Assembly: GCA_023392645.1 (NCBI GenBank)
Contig: JAEVYR010000581.1
Coordinates: 1-7,373 of the forward strand
From: Chloroflexota bacterium
GTDB taxonomy: Bacteria > Chloroflexota > Chloroflexia > Thermomicrobiales > UBA6265
DNA length: 7,373 nt
Reading direction: 5' to 3'
Each line of letters begins with the position of its first letter. Position 1 is the first letter of the stretch. Made by a program: the position numbers and the translations under genes. Below are positions 6,801 to 7,373 of the stretch, one piece after another. Below the pieces are notes generated by a model, which was not told where the DNA came from, searched no databases, and saw nothing but the letters and a program-made list of their open reading frames with translations.

Positions 6801-7373
6801 ACCGTCACGGGCACGCTCGACAGCACCAACCCCCAGATCGTCTGCACGTGGTTCAACTTCGAGCAGCCGGTCGAGAACGGCTGGATCACGGTGCTCAAGT
6901 TCCAGTGCCCGCCGGGGACGACGTCGACCGACTTCGGTGTGTTGGCCGAGTCGTGCACGACCCCGCACAACGGCATTGGCTTCAACCTGAGCGGCGAAGG
7001 CGTCGACAGCTCGGCCTCGACCGCCGGCGGCCGCGTCGACTGGACCAACCTCGACCAGGGCAGCTACACCGTCACCGAGACGACGACCCTGCCGGGCTAC
7101 CTGACCCCGGTCGTCTACTGCGGCATCGTGCTGCAGGACGGCGCCCCGCTCGATCCGGGCGATGTGCAGTGGATGAACCAGCCGGTCACCGACCAGGCGA
7201 TTCAACTGACGCTGGACAACCTGCCCAAGCGGATCGTCTGCAACTGGTACAACATCCCGTCGGACTACGGCGAGATCACGATCTACAAGTGGACCTGCCC
7301 GGCCGGATACAACCTGTCGGCGTGGGGCGCGGATCCGAAGGTCGACTGCGCGCAGCCGACGAACGGCGTGACC
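3813..7373 (+). CDS. Large secreted repeat protein with CnaB/SpaA-like modules, 3' end outside the window
   Basis: The frame opens at ATG 3813 and has no stop through the last base (1187 codons). Residues 1-45 are a signal peptide: arginines near the start, a hydrophobic core at about 18-39, and an AAA-QG cleavage site after 45. A short two-Cys segment (C52, C65) and a Thr/Ala/Glu linker (73-91) follow. From about residue 96 come nine modules of roughly 120 residues, the last cut by the window edge. Each starts V-x-x-K-(Y/F/W/H)-x-C and each complete one ends C-x-x-(F/Y)-N, often WYNIP. Most have a central Y-T-V-T-E...P-x-GY-like motif before a (V/W)-(F/Y/H/W)-C strand. Lys/Glu/Asn positions are 101/160/209, 224/291/345, 355/424/478, 497/568/616, 633/704/754, 768/none/890, 902/966/1015, 1029/1089/1147 and 1159/-/-. 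This is the layout of isopeptide-forming CnaB/SpaA domains, so I call it a surface adhesin or fibre. Binding target unknown. A sorting signal should lie past the window end. Confidence 0.85.
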   Translation, partial: MRYRRGSSPGRAVGHSRIVFLFSMFAIVASLLMPVLTLTASDAAAQGVPPDCDPGFVVSDDQTTCVPDPNQGATDTATATETATATETQAQVDPTYVYIDKYDCPTDTDWSTVNDLGTFLQGCSPNQTPVTMTVNGEPQQISASGQWGPYQDLASIPMSEEVNPNYNLPHWFCGTFTGGGTPAMNDLGASASVTPNVAPGESISCQVFNTQQPTDQYGSVILHKFACPDAATFDDPTQATIDQLQQECQQPLGGVAFDYEQNGQSVQQLVTDQSGMAQWDQAPVGQYTLREQLPVGYGSAVVHCSYHEANQGNFVGQSQPVLMDDASSWSGTMDAGNVLDCYVFNIPNDQLQLMKHWCAADFTAPENATEQDYQGCAEMPGAQITWRVALQANDQEITSLAPDPTTGYAGFGELEQDQPLTVLEQLPDGSGYGAPAVFCAEFQRGGNGQPTTMVSYDPTTGAQWTPRDGYFLSCGFYNIPEGGFDTQAIGNSFTLYKWQCDPGTMTGQPIEYYQGGQESQDTDPCETEHMDVPFTVTDANGDHPQNTVHNTTWDDLAWPQQGAIQVQESIPTGYGEPMVWCWYNDGDPQPVTTANGLLEFPTPPDGPWNFYCNWYNIPTGGETGDTGQIVIEKYWCPPVLNFVQTPTRADMMGACQEQPTDGANFSLTGPTASPQTWPEMQPSGAPPQSFTWTDLPAGEYTVTESGLGAGWTSTVYCHASSGQENGASDDEMLTGPSVTRTLQAGYTIDCAWFNQPGETNENSVTIYKWQCEPGTEPGQSQEYYQGGLPDQETGPCETVHGGVPVHLIDGSPDRPHDDVTSHNTPSWSGVVLDANGSFQVQMDEPAGFGTPMVFCRTLDDEQSTAVDATGGLITITPAGEPFAYQCDWYNIPEDQYQLHLVKFTCDATVDRNLGLPDLGSNPGCAPAGGVSFTASFGMTPGSASYTDANGEIHWLDVPGGPWSLTEGMMTGYQQPKVYCGPPQTTEAPEVPVSDDWTVTGTLDSTNPQIVCTWFNFEQPVENGWITVLKFQCPPGTTSTDFGVLAESCTTPHNGIGFNLSGEGVDSSASTAGGRVDWTNLDQGSYTVTETTTLPGYLTPVVYCGIVLQDGAPLDPGDVQWMNQPVTDQAIQLTLDNLPKRIVCNWYNIPSDYGEITIYKWTCPAGYNLSAWGADPKVDCAQPTNGVT
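4041..4076 (+). repeat. Two 18-bp tandem units encoding ATATET twice
   Basis: Codons 77-88 of the surface protein encode ATATET-ATATET from two similar 18-bp units. They form a flexible, probably extended linker between the processed N-terminus and the first module. The DNA repetition may allow length change by slippage. Thr-rich linkers like this are common in exported proteins of this type. Confidence 0.6.
4098..7373 (+). repeat. Array of nine divergent four-cysteine modules in the surface protein
   Basis: Module starts, marked by the invariant Lys codon, fall at 4113, 4482, 4875, 5301, 5709, 6114, 6516, 6897 and 7287. The distance from Lys to the closing Asn is 108-123 residues. Each of the eight complete modules has exactly four Cys: one three residues after the Lys, one 15-34 residues further on, one after the GY motif, and one four residues before the Asn. 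The repeats are clear at protein level but have diverged at DNA level, so this is an old array rather than a recent expansion. Modules 4 and 6 are the most alike. Confidence 0.88.

Noticed and set aside
4794..7205. An 803-codon open frame on the minus strand
   Set aside because: It is antisense to the surface-protein modules. The plus-strand frame has a signal peptide, a strong ribosome binding site and regular repeats; the minus frame has only low-complexity Arg/Val/Ala-rich sequence.
4098..7373. The periodic structure as a CRISPR array or recent tandem DNA repeat
   Set aside because: The periodicity is about 360-400 bp with divergent DNA and intact coding. It comes from protein modules.

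Overview
The window is uniformly GC-rich, and all three supported genes lie on the plus strand. A class E/F-like sortase, a large ATPase-TPR-LuxR regulator and (Thr/Ala/Glu)-rich linkers are typical of Chloroflexota (Thermomicrobia/Sphaerobacter-like bacteria). High-GC actinobacteria remain possible. This assignment is an inference from gene style only, since no marker gene is present.

Layout: (1) 1-651 is the 3' part of a secreted sortase-family transpeptidase with the His, TLITC Cys and Arg active-site signature. (2) 652-962 is an intergenic stretch holding a promoter-like repeat core, a perfect 14-bp inverted repeat and a smaller inverted repeat just before the next gene. (3) 963-3389 is an 808-residue STAND/NB-ARC-type ATPase with five TPRs in exact 40-residue register and a C-terminal LuxR helix-turn-helix. 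(4) 3390-3812 is a second intergenic stretch with a second copy of the repeat core, a good sigma70-type promoter, a leader hairpin and a strong ribosome binding site. (5) 3813 to the window end is a large exported surface protein that runs off the edge with no stop in 1187 codons.

The surface protein is the main discovery. After a signal peptide and a short linker it consists of at least nine modules of about 120 residues. Each module starts with a K-x-x-C strand and each complete one ends with a C-x-x-(F/Y)-N strand. Seven of the eight complete modules have a Glu in a Y-x-V-x-E...GY-like motif. Every complete module has exactly four cysteines. This fits CnaB/SpaA-like (prealbumin-like) domains with Lys-Asn isopeptide bonds, combined with two possible disulfides per module. 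Lysine is almost absent elsewhere: 12 in 1187 residues, nine of them at the invariant position.

As a working model, the regulator controls expression of the surface fibre and possibly itself through the repeat core shared by both upstream regions. The sortase would then anchor or polymerise the fibre through a C-terminal sorting signal that should lie beyond the window. The shared core and the gene order are seen in the sequence. The regulatory and anchoring links are inferred.
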